Source: Blastocladiella emersonii ATCC 22665
Lineage: Eukaryota > Blastocladiomycota > Blastocladiomycetes > Blastocladiales > Blastocladiaceae
NCBI GenBank assembly: GCA_025594325.1
Contig: JANHCV010000001.1
Coordinates: 806,001-870,000, forward strand
Reading direction: 5' to 3'
DNA: 64,000 bases
The position numbers were made by a program, and so were the translations under genes. Below are positions 31,133 through 43,220 of this stretch, piece after piece; the stretch's first letter is position 1; each line of letters opens with the position of its first letter. A model generated the notes under the pieces. The model worked only from the letters and a program-made list of their open reading frames with translations, was not told where the DNA came from and did not search any database.

Positions 31133-34100
31133 GCTCGCTTCGTTGCCCACCCCCGCAGCAACCCAAACGGATGTTGATTTTTCTGTTGAGAAGGAGCTGA
31201 ATGAGAACGCAGTCGCTCACTACCTGGCATTGGTCTTTGCACTAGATCACTGTGACCGACACCTGTACCTCAAAGCCGCGCTTGGTGACGCGAGCGGCGC
31301 AGGCCGGCCAGCCGCTGTGGCGCACATGATCAACTCGGGCGCGCCCAACTCGTTCATCAACCGTCGGCTCGCCGAGGCCATGGGAATGAAGCTGATCCCG
31401 CTCGCGCGCCCGCGGACCATGGGCAACGCCGACGGGACGCCACTTGCAAGTGGAGCCATCACGCACAAGGTCCGCGCTGTCGTTGCCGTGCTGCGAGGCG
31501 TTGCCCACCTGCAACGGCGCGCCGCGGGCCTCGGGTCCCACGTCCTACCTACACACGCGTTTGGTCGTCGCGCCGTGCACCCAATCCCGCAGTGGGCAAG
31601 GGCAAAGGCCCCGCGTAGCCGCGCGTACGCGGGCCTGCCATGCCACCATTGCGTGACGCTCGACCTGCTCGTCATTGGCTCCCCCGTGTTCCCAACGATG
31701 CTTGGTCTCGACTGGTTCGACGAGACCGGGGCTACGCTGTGCCTGGGAAAGGAGCAGCGCCACATCCACGTCCGCTGACGCTGCCGCGGTCATTGCAGCG
31801 CCGAGCCTTGCGCAGACGTGGGCAGCAATGACCCCGCCAAGATCGAGGGCCACTGCGACCACAGCTGTGCCGCGGCCGCCACATGCTCTCTCGGCGCCGT
31901 CAACGCCGCCAAAACCACGTATCGCGCCGACGCGGATTCGCTCGAGTGGAGCGATTGAGACGGACCGCCCGACGAAACGCCGACCACAAGCCCACCCGCA
32001 CTGCCTGACCTGCCGCCCAAGATCGCCGAGTTCGCGTCCGTGTTCGACGACGCGGGCGCCAAGGAACTCCCCAAATCACGGCCCGACTACGACTGCAGCA
32101 TCAAGCTCGAGGACAGCAAGGCGCCGCCGTTCCTGCCCATCTACGCGCTGACCAAGGCTGAGTCCGAGGAGCTGCGCAAGACCATTGACGACCTGCTTGC
32201 GCGCGGCTTCATCCGGCCGTCCAAGTCGCCCGCCAGCGCGCCGGTCATCTTTGTGCCCAAGAAGGACGGGTCGAAGCGCATGTGCATCGACTACCAACGG
32301 CTCAACGCCATCACAATCAAGAACCGACACCCGCTGCCACTCATCCACAAGATCCTTGACCGCGTCCAGGGCGCCAAGGTGTTCTCCAAGCTCGACCTGC
32401 GCGGCGCGTACAACCTCGTCCGCATCAAGCCTGGCGACGAGTGGAAGACGGCGTTCCGCACCAAGTACGGCCACTTCGAGTACCTCGTGATGCCGTTTGG
32501 CCTGTCGAACGCGCCAGCCGTTTTTCAGCACCTGGTCAACGACATCTTCCGCGACCTCATTGACCGCGGCGTCCTGGTGTATCTGGACGACGTGTTCATC
32601 TATTCGAAGACCCGCGAGGAGAACGCCCAAATCCTCGCCGAGGTGCTGCGACGGATGCGCGACCACGGCCTGTACGCGCGCCGCGACAAGTGCGAGTTCT
32701 TCACCGACAAGACCGAGTACCTGGGCCACGTCGTGTCGGCGACAGGCGTCGCCATGGACCAGGCCAAGATCGCGGCCGTCCTCGAGTGGCCGAGACCCAC
32801 GTCGGTCCGTGACGTGCAGAAGTTCCTCAGGTTCGCTAACTACTACCGCCGCTTCATCAAGGAATACTTGGCCATCGCGCTCCCGTTGCATCGACTCACG
32901 CGCAAGGACGTTGCATGGAAGTGGACCGACATCGAGGAGAAGGCGTTTGAGTTGCTCAAGTCGGCGTTCACCTCGCAGCCCGTGCTCGCCCATCCCGACC
33001 CGCTCAAGCCGTTCATCGTCAAGACGGACGCCTCCAACTTCGCTCTCGGCTGCGTCCTCCTGCAACGCGACGACGATGGAGCTCATCTGCACCCAGTCGC
33101 TTACCACTTGCAGTCGCTGAAAGGGCCAGAGCTCAACTACCCAATCTTTGACAAGGAACTGCTCGCCATCAAGGTCGCGTTTGAGGTGTGGCGACACCAC
33201 CTCGAGGGCGCGCGCTGCCCCGTTGAGGTCCGCACCAACCACCGCAATCTCGAGTACTTCCGCTCGGCCAAGGTCGAGTCGCAGCGGCACGCTTGGTGGT
33301 CGCTCTTCTTTGACCGGTTCGACTTCCACATCTCGTACGTGCCCGGCAAGGACAACGGCCGCGCGGATGCGCTGTTGCGGCGTCCCGACTACGAGCGCGA
33401 GTACGACCCGCAGCTCGGGCAGCCGCTGCTTGCGGCCAAGGTTGTTGCTGCGGCCATGTCGGACACGTCGAGTCGCGCCACCAAGTCGTTCGCGCTGCCG
33501 CCCAACCCGCCCAAGGTGCCCAAGGAACCGGGCATCGGTGAAGAGCCGACGGGGACGTTGGCCGTTAGGAGGGGGATGGCTGACGATGAGTTTGCTGCTT
33601 GGGTTTGCGGTGATCCGGAGCAATACCCCTCGCTGCGCTTCGACAACAACGGGCTCCTGTGGTTCAACAAGCGCCTGTACGTGCCCGACGGCGTGGCACG
33701 CACCCGCGTCCTTGAGCAGGAGCACAACGCGCCAATCTTGGGCCACCCCGGCCGCCGCAAGACGTTTGAGAAGATCGCGGCCAAGTACTGGTGGCCAACG
33801 TGGCGCCGCGACGTTGAGGCCTTCATTGAGTCGTGCGTGCGCTGCCAGCAGTGCAAGCCGTTGCGTCAGCTCCCCTTGGGCCTGCTGCAGCTGCTACCGA
33901 TCCCGCGCCGCCCGTGGAGCTCAATCTCCGTCAACTTCATGGTCATCCTGCCGACCAGCGACGGCATGACGTGCATCATGGTTGTTGTCGACCGCCTGAC
34001 CAAGATGGCCCACGTTGTCGCCATGCCCGGCGTTCCGACAGCCGAGGGCATGGCCAACGCCGTGATTGAGCACGTTGTCTGGCATCACGGGCTGCCCGAC

Positions 34101-35062
34101 AAGATCGTCTTGGACCGCGGGACCCAGTTTACGTCGCAGTACTGGGCGCGACTGTGCAAGACGCTTGGGATCAAGCGCAAGCTGTCGACGGCGTTCCACC
34201 CGCAGACCGATGGCAGACCGAGCGCATCAACAAGTCGTTTGAGCAGTATCTGCGCCTGTACCTCGACCGCCACCAGGACTCGTGGCGCTCAATGCTGCTC
34301 GTCGCCGAGATCGCCTACAACAACGTGCAGCACGAGTCGATGGGCAAGACGCCGTTCGAGGCCAACTACAGGTTTGGGCCCAAGTTCACGGACCCGCCGC
34401 CATTGGCCGAGGGTATTGGCGAGGGCGCCAACAAGGTTGTCAACTTTGCGCAACGTATTGGCCAGGTCCAGACCAAAATGCGCCAGCACCTCAAGCGCGC
34501 ACGGGCTCAACAGAAGCAGTACGCCGACCAACGCCGCCGCAAGGCGCCGCAGTACCACGTCGACCAGATGGTCCTGCTCTCGGCCAAGAACCTGCGCCGT
34601 GTCGAGTTGTCAAACAAGCTCGCGCCGCTCTACCTGGGTCCGTTCCGCGTCAAGCGCGTCATTGGCGTGACCAACGTCAAGCTTGAGTTGCCCGAGGGCA
34701 TGGAGCGCGTCCACCCCGTCTTCCACGTCTCGCTTGTCAAGCCATTTGTTGCGTTGGACGAGCGTCGGTTCCCCAGTCGTCACGTACTGCCGCCTGACCC
34801 CATCATCCGCAACGACGAGGAGTACTACTTCGTCGAGCAGATCCTTGACTCCAAGTACATCGGGTCCAGCCGCAACAAGACCGTGTGGTACCTCGTCCAC
34901 TGGCGCGGGTACCCAATCGACAAGGCGACGTGGCAAGACGACTCAGACGACATGCGCCGCCTCGAGGCCGTCGCGCAGTTCTACGCGGCGCACCCCGACA
35001 AACCTCGACCGCCGCGACGGGCCGCGGGCGGGAGGGGGAGGTGGTGTCACGGCGCAGCGTGA
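31133..35062 (+). pseudogene. pol: Pol polyprotein of the chromovirus (PR-RT-RH-IN-chromodomain), inactivated
   Basis: Protease: I-N-S-G-A where the catalytic motif is D-S/T-G. Two in-frame TGA codons follow (31776-31778, 31956-31958), both explainable as CGA to TGA. Reverse transcriptase from about 32040 keeps V-L-V-Y-L-D-D. RNase H keeps K-T-D-A-S-N, but the later T-D-H reads T-N-H (33237-33239). Integrase has an H-H-C-C zinc finger, reads S-V-N-F for S-x-D-F (33933-33935) and keeps L-D-R-G-T-Q-F. A one-base loss near 34211 shifts the frame before the catalytic Glu. The chromodomain (Y-L-V-H-W-R-G-Y, then A-T-W) closes the protein. Confidence 0.93.
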
Positions 35063-35261
35063 CAGGTGTGGCGCGTTTCGTTCACGCGCGGCGTGGCGCG
35101 ACTTGCCGATCCAGGATTCCCCGCTCCCCGTTCACTGTTGTCCCCATTTCAGCGTGGAGTGCGGTGCAGCCGGCTCTCGCTCTCCACGGAACAAGATCAT
35201 TTATCACGCGAATAATTGCGCCTCGTGTTCATCAACCCGCCCCTGGTCCCTCGTCTTTACA
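35045..35261 (+). repeat. 3' LTR
   Basis: 217 bp, TG to CA, preceded by the polypurine tract GGGAGGGGGAGGTGG and followed by the CTAAA duplication. Confidence 0.95.
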
Positions 35262-36144
35262 CTAAATTGTGCAGACCTGCCAGAAACATGTTTCGCGAAT
35301 AAACAGCAGCGTAGATCGGGACGCACAGATTACGGGATGCGCTGCATGAAATCAAAAATGGGTCCATGTCACGCTGGGTGTGGTCGGAGCGGGGCGGGGC
35401 GCGATGTGGAATTTCGACCACCGCAAAATTCACTTCTAGCTTGACCGTAGTGTGCCCTCAGCCATGGAAAACACGAATAGCGAAGTTTGGATACGCCGGA
35501 CGGGGTTACAGCGTCGTAAAGTATGGGGCCGCCAGCTGGTTTGGGCCAAGTGACACTGACAGATTCATTCAACCCTCCACGGTGTACATCAGACCCTCCC
35601 AAATGCATTGCAGAGACTTAGAATTTGTTTCATTCATGTGCGGGACCTGTACCGGGGTGACCAGCGCGTGCTTGAGGTGGCGGGGCGCGCCAAGACCAGC
35701 GTCATGTGACCTTGGCTTGAGTTGAAGCGTACTCGACTGGGAGGAAGCTCGGCACAATGGACGTGCGATCTTGGCGGAGATGAAGATCGAAGCGGTGAAG
35801 AGGTTCACAAGAGGGGACGATGAAGAGGTTCACAAGAGGAGACGGTGAGGAGGTTCACAAGAGGACAACAGGCTGTATGTGGTGGCTAGTACTAGCAACT
35901 GGTCAAAGGAACAAGAGAGAGAGGGGATGCGGAGGCGCGTCGTCCGATGTGAGCGGGCTGACGCATTGCTCGGTGAGGTGAGGCGGTCCGCAGCGATGAC
36001 AAAGGAGATCGGCGCGGTGCGCGCGACGCGCGTGACGCGGGCGGGGTCGCACGCGTCCAGTGACTGTGGCGCAACGCGGTCACGTGTACTTGAACTGCTT
36101 GACGCGGTTGGGCGGTCAAACTGAAGGAGAACTGGAAGAGAATT
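35262..36144. other. No gene recognised; contains a 25-bp tandem repeat
   Basis: Apart from the tandem repeat at 35796-35865 and a run of ACGCG/CACGTG-like motifs around 36030-36100, I see no coding signal. Confidence 0.4.
35796..35865. repeat. 25-bp tandem repeat, about 2.8 copies
   Basis: Units starting TGAAGAGGTTCACAAGAGG begin at 35796, 35821 and 35846, with a few substitutions. Confidence 0.85.
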
Positions 36145-36202
36145 GTACTTGAACCACCTAGACGCTTCGCGTCTGGTCTTCAATCGAGGGCTAAAGCCCT
36201 CT
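36145..36202 (-). mobile_element. Helitron-like 3' terminus, type 1, downstream of the 36.3-kb helicase
   Basis: Read on the minus strand: GAGGGCTTTAGCCCTCGATT, a short spacer, hairpin GACGCGAAGCGTC, then TAG (CTAG overlapping the stem). It lies about 145 bp beyond the helicase stop codon, the same arrangement as at 22.5 kb, and so marks the likely 3' end of this Helitron. Confidence 0.55.
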
Positions 36203-36345
36203 GCCACGTTGGGGCGACGGTGCACGTGGGTTGCCTTGGTCCGCCGCGAAACGTGCAATGACTTTCAAGACGCGTTTCGTGCACTGAAGCCGGTTGAAGC
36301 ATATGGGAAAGCTCTATATAACACTATGAGTTATGAAATGATACA

Positions 36346-39128
36346 CTAGTTTTTGCGCTGCTTCTTGGACTGCTGCTGCTGCTGCTTTCTCATGTCCGCC
36401 GCGCGCTTCTGCTTGCAGTACCTTATGCTAGCCAGCCGCTTGCGCTCCCTCCGCTCGGCATCCTTCTCTCCTGCGATCTTGCGGTGCTCCTTCACTGCTT
36501 GGCAAAACAGCTCAGAGACTCGCGCGTCATGCTGCTCGACAGTTTGGCCATGAACAAACGCCTCGCTGGTCAGCTTGTCAAGCGCTTGTAGCTGCAAGTC
36601 CTTGGCCACTGCGCGCGGATCCGGCACCATGACTTCAAAGACACTTTCCGGGATCGGCTTGAGGATCCACAGGAACGCCCAGTTGCGAAGCCGCAACAGC
36701 GCAACGTACAGCGATGCGCCCTTGATCAAACCCAACGCGCCAGACGGGCACGGGTCCATCAGGATGATGGCGTTCTTGGTCAAACCCTGGACCCCATGCA
36801 CAGTCATCGCGAAGGCGGGAACGATTGGGAACTGCACGATCTGCACCTTCTTGTGGCCTTTGTAGTGCTTGTGCGTCTTGAAGTCCTTGACCATCGTTGC
36901 GCAAATCGCATTCGCCTCGAGGTCCTTGTTGTTGTTGCGCTCGCGCGACGTCAGGCCGTTCTCCTTGTAGAGAAAGCTGTCCGAGTGCATGGCGAGCGGA
37001 ACGTCTGGCCAATCTGCCGGCATACCCGGGAAGCGAGGGCCGGACGGCGCGTCGGCAGGTCGATCCACACGGTGGGCGGCTCGCGCGATGGGTGGAACAT
37101 GTGGTTGGCCGTCTCGGTGAACGTCGTGCCAGGGAACCAGTCGATGTGGTGCACGACGCCGATGGCGCCGTTCGCGCAGCCCTTGGCCACGCACTGGTTG
37201 AGCTTGACGCGCACCTCTATGCCGACGAAGGCCTCGAGAATGGCGAGCAAACCCCCAGTGACCAAGTCGGGCTCCTTGGCGATGCGCCACAGGTCCGTTT
37301 CGCCAATGCCACTCTTGACGGTTACGCCGTTCTGCACCCGCTCGCGCGTGATGTTGGCCTTGATCTGAAACACGACGCGATCTGGGTCCGCTGCGGCGAG
37401 CCGCGTGTACAGCAGGTTGAAGGCGTGGCGCGTCAGGTTGTCGGGCGCGATGACCATGAGTCCGGGCGTTTCAAGGATCTTCTTGATCTCGTTCTTGCCC
37501 TGCTCCATGTTCAGCTGCTGCAGTCGAGCGGTCGTGCGCAAGTCGAGTAGGTTGCGCAGCTCGACGGAGGCCTTTTCGAGGCGGAACGCGTCCAAACATC
37601 TGCCCCAAGTCGGGTCGTCGACGAACCGGTTGCTGTGCACAAGGCGGACGACGCGTTGCGCGCGCCAGTACGCGAGCTGGCCCACGTGCTTCCATTTTGC
37701 GCCCGTTGTATCGTACGCGAGCAGCCGCTCGTAGAACGAGTCCTGCGCGTCGTCAAGCACGTTGGGCAGCTGGAACAGGGGCGTTCCGGTCACAGGAGGA
37801 AGCTGCAAATGATCGCCAGCGAGCATGACAATGCAGCCGCCAAACAGCTCGTCGCACCGACGCAGCGCGCGGAGGCTCGCGTCGATACGTCCGAGCAGCA
37901 CCGCGTTGCACATGGAGAACTCGTCGATGATCACAGCGTGGCGTCCCAGCCACGCGCTAGCAACGGCCGAGTCGGTGCGCATGCGCCCGATGTCAGGGCT
38001 GAGCCTGTCACCCTTGAGCGCGAGCTGGAACGCTGCGTGAATCGTCGCGCCGCCAATGTTGGCCGCCGCGATGCCGGTCATGGCCATGACCATGAGCGAG
38101 GTTTCGCGATTCCAGGACGCGAGAAAGTACCGGATGCCGTCAACGACGCGCAACTTGCCCATGCCGCCCAAGCCGGTGAGGAAGATGGGCGAGCGATCCT
38201 TGCTCATGGGCGGGAGCGATGCAATGGCCGGCGCGTGCAGTTGGCCGCGGCCCGACGCGTGCGCGTCAGTGCTGCAAGACGCGACCGCCTCAGCGACACT
38301 GTTGTCGCCGCCGATGAACGTGGCGATGAGCGGCATGAGGAAGAGGACGAACGCGTGGTGCTGCTCCTTGTTGAGGTTGAACTTGAGCGACACCTGCGCC
38401 AGGGTGGCGTAGGCGGGCGTGTGCTTGGTGCGCTGCTCCTCCTTGGTCCATTTGTCGCCGCGCGTCGAGTAGGCAAAGTTGCTGATCGAGTCCGCGGCCT
38501 TGATGACAAGAAACCAGTTTCGCGCTGCAGGCGATTCCAAGGACCGCGCTGCAAAGGTGGTGCGCCACACGTCAATCGCGAGCGCGGCTGGTGGATCTGC
38601 CACGTCATCAACGACGTTTTCTGGGTCGTCGCCGATCTGCGGTCCAACGGCTTGATCAGCGGAAGCTGCTGCGCCAACGAGCAGCGACTGCCCGCCCTGC
38701 GGTGCGACGGGGGCAGCTGCTGCTGCGGCGGCGGGCGCCGTTGCAGTCGCCGAAGACTTGTGGTGCCGCGCCATGAACTTTTTCAGCGTATTCACCGAGA
38801 CGCGCGTTGGGAGCGTTGGCGTTGGCACCGGCGCGTTGATGTTGAACTGCCGCACAGGAGGCAGCCGCAGGTTGGCGGTCAGGTCTGCAGCAGCACCAGG
38901 GATCAGCGTAGAGTTGCCGCCAATCAGAACCGCCCATGGCAGTGCGCGGTATTGTGGGGGGAAATCCGGTTCCAGCATCGCAAATTTCGCGAATTTTTGT
39001 TGACGGGCGGTACCGGTTTTGAAAAAATTTGGAGCCTTGACGGACGGTTTTTTGGAGGCCCGGTATTTCTCAGCTGTAGCTTTAGCGAAGCTGAGTTTCT
39101 GTGGGAGCAATTGAAACCTATCAGGCAC
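36346..39128 (-). pseudogene. Helitron PIF1-type DNA helicase, nearly full length, frameshifted
   Basis: Motifs run in order: motif I G-L-G-G-M-G-K-L (Leu where Ser/Thr is required), A-A-N-I-G-G-A-T-I-H, Walker B V-I-I-D-E-F-S-M, G-D-H-L-Q-L-P-P-V, then N-Q-C-V-A-K-G-C. After a frameshift near 37050 come F-A-M-T-V-H-G-V-Q-G-L and motif VI Y-V-A-L-L-R-L-R (Leu for Ser). The C-terminus is Lys/Gln-rich. PIF1-type helicases unwind DNA during rolling-circle Helitron transposition. Both Ser to Leu changes fit TCG to TTG, a CpG transition. The upstream Rep domain is missing. Confidence 0.85.
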
Positions 39129-39578
39129 ATCAACCTTGCTCTTGTGGTCACATGAGTGGCTCAGTGACCGTTTTCGATTTTCGTCGCGCGACGAGTTCCG
39201 TTGTTTTTCGCTTTCACTTCATTCCGACCCCTGCAACGTAAATCTGGATTGTGCTTTGCCTAGTCCCCAACAGTTCGAGGCTGTTCACTTCGAGGGGAGC
39301 GAGGTCCTGTGCAGCGGTTCCCGTGCGCAGGCGTGACGAGACGGACCTCGCTCGAAACTGACTGTTCAGCATCACGTGACCTGACATCAATCCTGTCTGG
39401 CTGCATTTTCGCGCCCTCGGAAGCTCTCCCACTCCACGCCCGCTCGCTCGCGCTTGCCGCTGCTCTTCAACGCTCTTTGAGACCTCCTGTGCTGACCAGC
39501 TCTTTACCCGCCACTCCTACCCCATGCAGCGCTTAATACTTCGCGATCCGGCGTCTGCCTGGCCGCCATGCGGCCACA

Positions 39579-39584
39579 TATAAA
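39579..39584 (+). promoter_or_regulatory. TATA box of the 39.6-kb gene
   Basis: TATAAA lies 54 bp before the ATG, with a CT-rich leader between (GTCCTTGCTCTCCTCCACC). Confidence 0.6.
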
Positions 39585-39637
39585 GGCGCGCGGGCCGCCG
39601 CTGACAGTCCTTGCTCTCCTCCACCACTCGCAACACC

Positions 39638-41169
39638 ATGAACTTCTCTCCCACGTTCTCGCTGCGCTGCTTGTCGCGCTTCACGGTTCTCTCCGAGCTT
39701 CCGTCTCCGCCGTCGAGCCCCTTCCTCTTCTTCAACATCAAGATCCCCGTCCGCTACTCGCCTGGTGTTCCCCTCATCAACGCCAACGCCTCAACCGATC
39801 CGCTCGGCCTGCTGCAGGCCACGGCCGTCGCGTACCGTGGCAGCCTGCTCGTCGGCAACTCGTACAAGGCCAACGGCTTCATCAAGATTGACATGTGCCC
39901 GTCCGTGACAGCTCCAACCTTTGACGCCCCCAAGACGCTCGTGTTCTACCCGATCGCTTCCAGCCTGCTTGGTCAACTCGACCCCACCATCCACTACCCC
40001 GACCCCGCAATCATCAGCGGCCTGTTCACCTTCGGTTTGGTCGTCCTCATTGATTCGTTCCCTCACCGCGCTCACACACATCTCCCACTTCTAGGCGGCG
40101 GCAAGACGTTCGCCATGTGCCAACCCACGCTTGAACTGGCCCAGCCCATGACTGTCATGAATGGCACGTCGCAGTTCCTCAACCCAACGCACCGCGGCCA
40201 GCCTGCTCCCCGCGCAACCACGTGGTCCATGAGCTGTGTGATCCTGACCAACCGGTACGTCCTGATCCGCTGTTCGACTCTTCCGCAAATCTTCTCACTC
40301 ACGAATCGATGTGCAGTGTGCATGGCAGTAAGGGCCTGTGGGTGACGGGCAAGACCATGCTTGTCTCTGGCCCGCTGTTCTGCGGCTTTGAGGGTGCGGC
40401 TAACAACGACCACTTCACCATGTCCTCGTCCGTCACCTTCTTCATCACCGAGATGCGGTCGGTCGCCACTGCGACGGCTCTGCCTCCTTCGCAGGGCCCC
40501 AACGGTCCGCCCATGTTCACAGCCGGTCCCTCGTCGCCCGCCAAGATGGTTCCCAGCGCTGCGGCCGCGCCCGCTGCGCTCGTCCCGCTCATGGCCGCGT
40601 GCACCACCCGCTCGCCGACTTCCACCTTGGCGTCCGTCAACGCGCCGTTGGGCGGCACCACGTCGGGCAGCACCACGTCCGGCAGCGCCACGACGCCGTC
40701 GGGACCCGCGGCGTCGGCCGTCGTCCAGGAGCTTGACATCAACCTGCAGGAGTGGGACAACGTCGGCAGCGAGTCTGACATGACCGTGGTTCCCGCGTCG
40801 TCGTCCGCCGTGACCAAGAACAAGAACATCACCAAGATCGTTGTCGACTCGGAGGCCGATGAGGAGGTTGATGCTGACAAGGAGGAGAGCAAGTGCAAGT
40901 TGGGCCCGTCGTTGTCGTCAAGCCGCGCGCGCAAGATGGCCACCAAGGCCAAGGGCTGCGACAAGAACAAGACGGTCAAGACCCCGCCGGCCTCGCCCAC
41001 CAAGCGTACCCGCACGTCAGCCGTCAAGGGCAAGTCCGGCGCTGCCGTCCCTGCCGCCCAAGACAACAACGAGGCCGACGACGACGACTTGGCGACCCCG
41101 CCGGCCTCGCCAACCAAGCGCGCGCGTCGCGGTCCCGCCAAGGGCAAGGGCAAGGACCGCTTGGCCTGA
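39638..41169 (+). CDS. Hypothetical nuclear protein with T-P-P-A-S-P-T-K-R repeats
   Basis: Starts at an ATG in good context (CAACACCATGAAC) behind a TATA box. Introns 40035-40094 (60 nt) and 40255-40316 (62 nt) both restore frame, as Gly and Arg codons. The N-terminal 220 residues are hydrophobic-strand rich and end in a conserved-looking G-L-W-V-T-G block. A Ser/Thr/Ala linker follows, then an acidic stretch, then a Lys-rich tail with two P-P-A-S-P-T-K-R copies that fit CDK phosphorylation sites (S/T-P-x-K/R) overlapping nuclear localisation signals. No lesion is seen. Family not recognised. It is one of the few clean genes in the spacer. Confidence 0.7.
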
Positions 41170-41380
41170 TCCTGATCCTGTTCCTTCCTTCGTTTCTTTC
41201 AAAAATACTTCCGCTGTCTGATATATTCCAAACTCTTTTTCTTCCAACTGGTTACTACTCGAATTTGTGAGGTGCTCGTCGACTGGCGAGCTCAAAGAGT
41301 TTACCCCTGAACTCTGAGAACGCGTTTCAAAGACGCGTTGCGTGACGCGTCGCGTCAGCGCTCGCGTTTGTGTTCTCACA

Positions 41381-41597
41381 ATGATGACCCTGAACAAGGT
41401 CATTGCCGACTTCGGCGACCCCAAGCTCCCGCATCGTTTTCCTGCCCAGTACCCGTACATGGTCCTCTCTTGAGCGCGCAGGACCGAGGACATCCTCATC
41501 ATCCGGTTCAACAGTTGGGTTCTCGTGCAGAAGGCATTACAGCACGTGGCGAAGGACATGGAGCGACTGTCCCTGCTGAGCAGGATTGAGAATTGAT
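41381..41597 (+). pseudogene. Small broken ORF inside a Helitron-like 3' end
   Basis: ATG-initiated reading of about 70 codons with TGA at 41471-41473. The frame continues with sensible composition (I-L-I-I-R-F-N) to TGA at 41595-41597. It lies about 90 bp before a Helitron-type terminus, so it may be a transposon remnant. Upstream is a dense block of ACGCGT motifs (about 41320-41360). Confidence 0.35.
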
Positions 41598-41642
41598 AAA
41601 CTACTTCACTTTCACCAACTGAAACAGTCTCAAGAAGCCAAG

Positions 41643-41689
41643 TAAAGCTACAGCTGAGACCCAAGTGTGTGCGCAGCACACACACCTAG
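41643..41689 (+). mobile_element. Helitron-like 3' terminus, type 2
   Basis: TAAAGCTACAGCTGAGAC is followed by hairpin GTGTGTGC-GCA-GCACACAC and then ACCTAG, with T as the next base. This is a textbook stem plus CTRR/T. A matching end on the minus strand lies at 43977. TAAAGCTACAGCTGAGA also recurs on the minus strand near 39.08 kb. Confidence 0.6.
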
Positions 41690-42108
41690 TGCTATTCCAT
41701 CATGAAGACATGCGCGTCCAAGCACTTTGGCCGATTCGAATGTAGCGGGCTCCTTTGAACTTCACGCACAGGTTCGTTACCTGCTACGACCGGTTTTGTT
41801 AGGTGAGTTTTGCTTTCCTCAAGGCCACATCCGTATATTTTCGCGGTTTCAGTCCCTTTCAGAGATTTATTCAATGAAAAGCTGCTAATGCAAAGGTATT
41901 CTAACAGGTGCAGGCGGTATAGGCAGTTTGGGTCTTGTAGGGAGCGGTTCTGGTTTTTCAACTTTTCATACGGCCTGCGGGCGGTTTTTTAGGGCCCGGT
42001 GCCGGTTTTTAACTCCTGTTCAAACGTGTTCTGAATCGCGGTATCGGTATCGACAATTTAGAAAGGGAGCGGTTGCGGTATTGAATTATCTGCGGAATTC
42101 AGGCAACC

Positions 42109-42912
42109 CTAGATCAGCGCGTCAATCACGTTCTTGAGGCGCAACTCGAGGGCGCTGGGCATGCCCGTGTCGCTGGCGCTGGCCGTGGCGAGCTGGCTAA
42201 TGAGGTTCTCGAACTCGGGGCTGCACGCAATGTCCTGCGTTGACTGGATGAACATGGTCCACGACGCGTTTGGGTTCTCAATGACGGGCGCCTGGCCGCG
42301 TGAGCTTGACGATTTTCCGTTGCCATTGCGCGACGCGACGTACAGCTCGCCAAGCTCCTCCTGCGTCAACCGTTCCGCGAGCTCGGCGTTCTCGCGATCG
42401 CGACCCTTGCGATACGCGCGCGCGCCGTCGAGGCTGAAGTAGTACTCCTGCGCGTACTTGAAGTGATCGAGCGCGCGGTCGCCAGGCTGGAGCGACTCCT
42501 TGAACGACTTGAACTTGGCGATTGCCGAGCCGTTCTCGTCGAGGATGTCGCTCAGGACGCGGAATCAGCAATGAAGTAGCAGGCCCATGCGCGAGTACTT
42601 TTCCTTGGACCCGGGCACGTTGTCGAACTTGCGCGGGTTGGGCAGGTGCGGGCTGGCGATCTTGGGCACGACCTCAACGACGTTCTTGCACAGCTCGTGC
42701 GTCTTGGCCAGCGGGTGCTCGGGCATGAAGCACAGCCTTGTGCCGGGGAGCATGTCGGCGGCTGAACCAAGGTTCGCTTGTGCGGACACAACGCGCCCGC
42801 CGTTGGCAAGGACCTTGCGCATCTTGGCCGGCATAGCACGGTTTGAGTCGCACAGAACCGGCAAAAGCAACCTGCGTCAACTCGAGGGCCTTTCAGCGCC
42901 ATGCTAAGGCTC
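42109..42912 (-). pseudogene. Helitron helicase pre-motif region, fragment
   Basis: Minus-strand reading R-L-C-F-M-P-E-H-P-L, then V-P-K-I-A-S-P-H-L-P, then K-Y-S-R-M-G-L-L-L, resembles the segment before motif I in Helitron helicases. TGA at 42565-42567 interrupts it. It continues with F-K-S-F-K-E-S-L and Y-Y-F-S-L-D-G to a stop at 42109. No helicase motifs follow on this strand, so it is a separate truncated copy. Confidence 0.5.
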
Positions 42913-43220
42913 ATCGACCCACGGGAGAGCGACTGGTGCTTGCGACTTGTAGCAGCGCGCTGACACGCCGCCCTTCGCGCAGACGGCTGCTGACATCTGG
43001 CCTGACCAGCGCGGCGAGCATGGCGCGCTGCACGTACGCTTCGTCGTTATTGAGGCGGTCGCTACTGCTACTTTCTGTGCACCTTATTTATCTGTACGAG
43101 CTGAAAGTACGACAAATCTTGTTCATTCTCTATTTATGTGCGTAGGGAAACTGGACAGCCCGCTCGATCCGTCTGTTTACTTGTATGGGAGGGGATCACG
43201 CGATTACTTTCACTGGGATA

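Larger units (their letters stand above)
29488..35261 (+). mobile_element. Ty3/gypsy chromovirus LTR retrotransposon, 5,774 bp, full length
   Basis: Two 217-bp LTRs start TGTCACGG and end TTTACA. The 5-bp duplication CTAAA lies on both sides (29483-29487 and 35262-35266). A purine tract (about 35029-35044) directly precedes the 3' LTR. Gag, protease, reverse transcriptase, RNase H, integrase and a chromodomain occur in order. The LTRs differ at roughly a dozen positions, so the insertion is not recent. Pol is inactivated by stops, one frameshift and lost catalytic residues. Confidence 0.97.
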
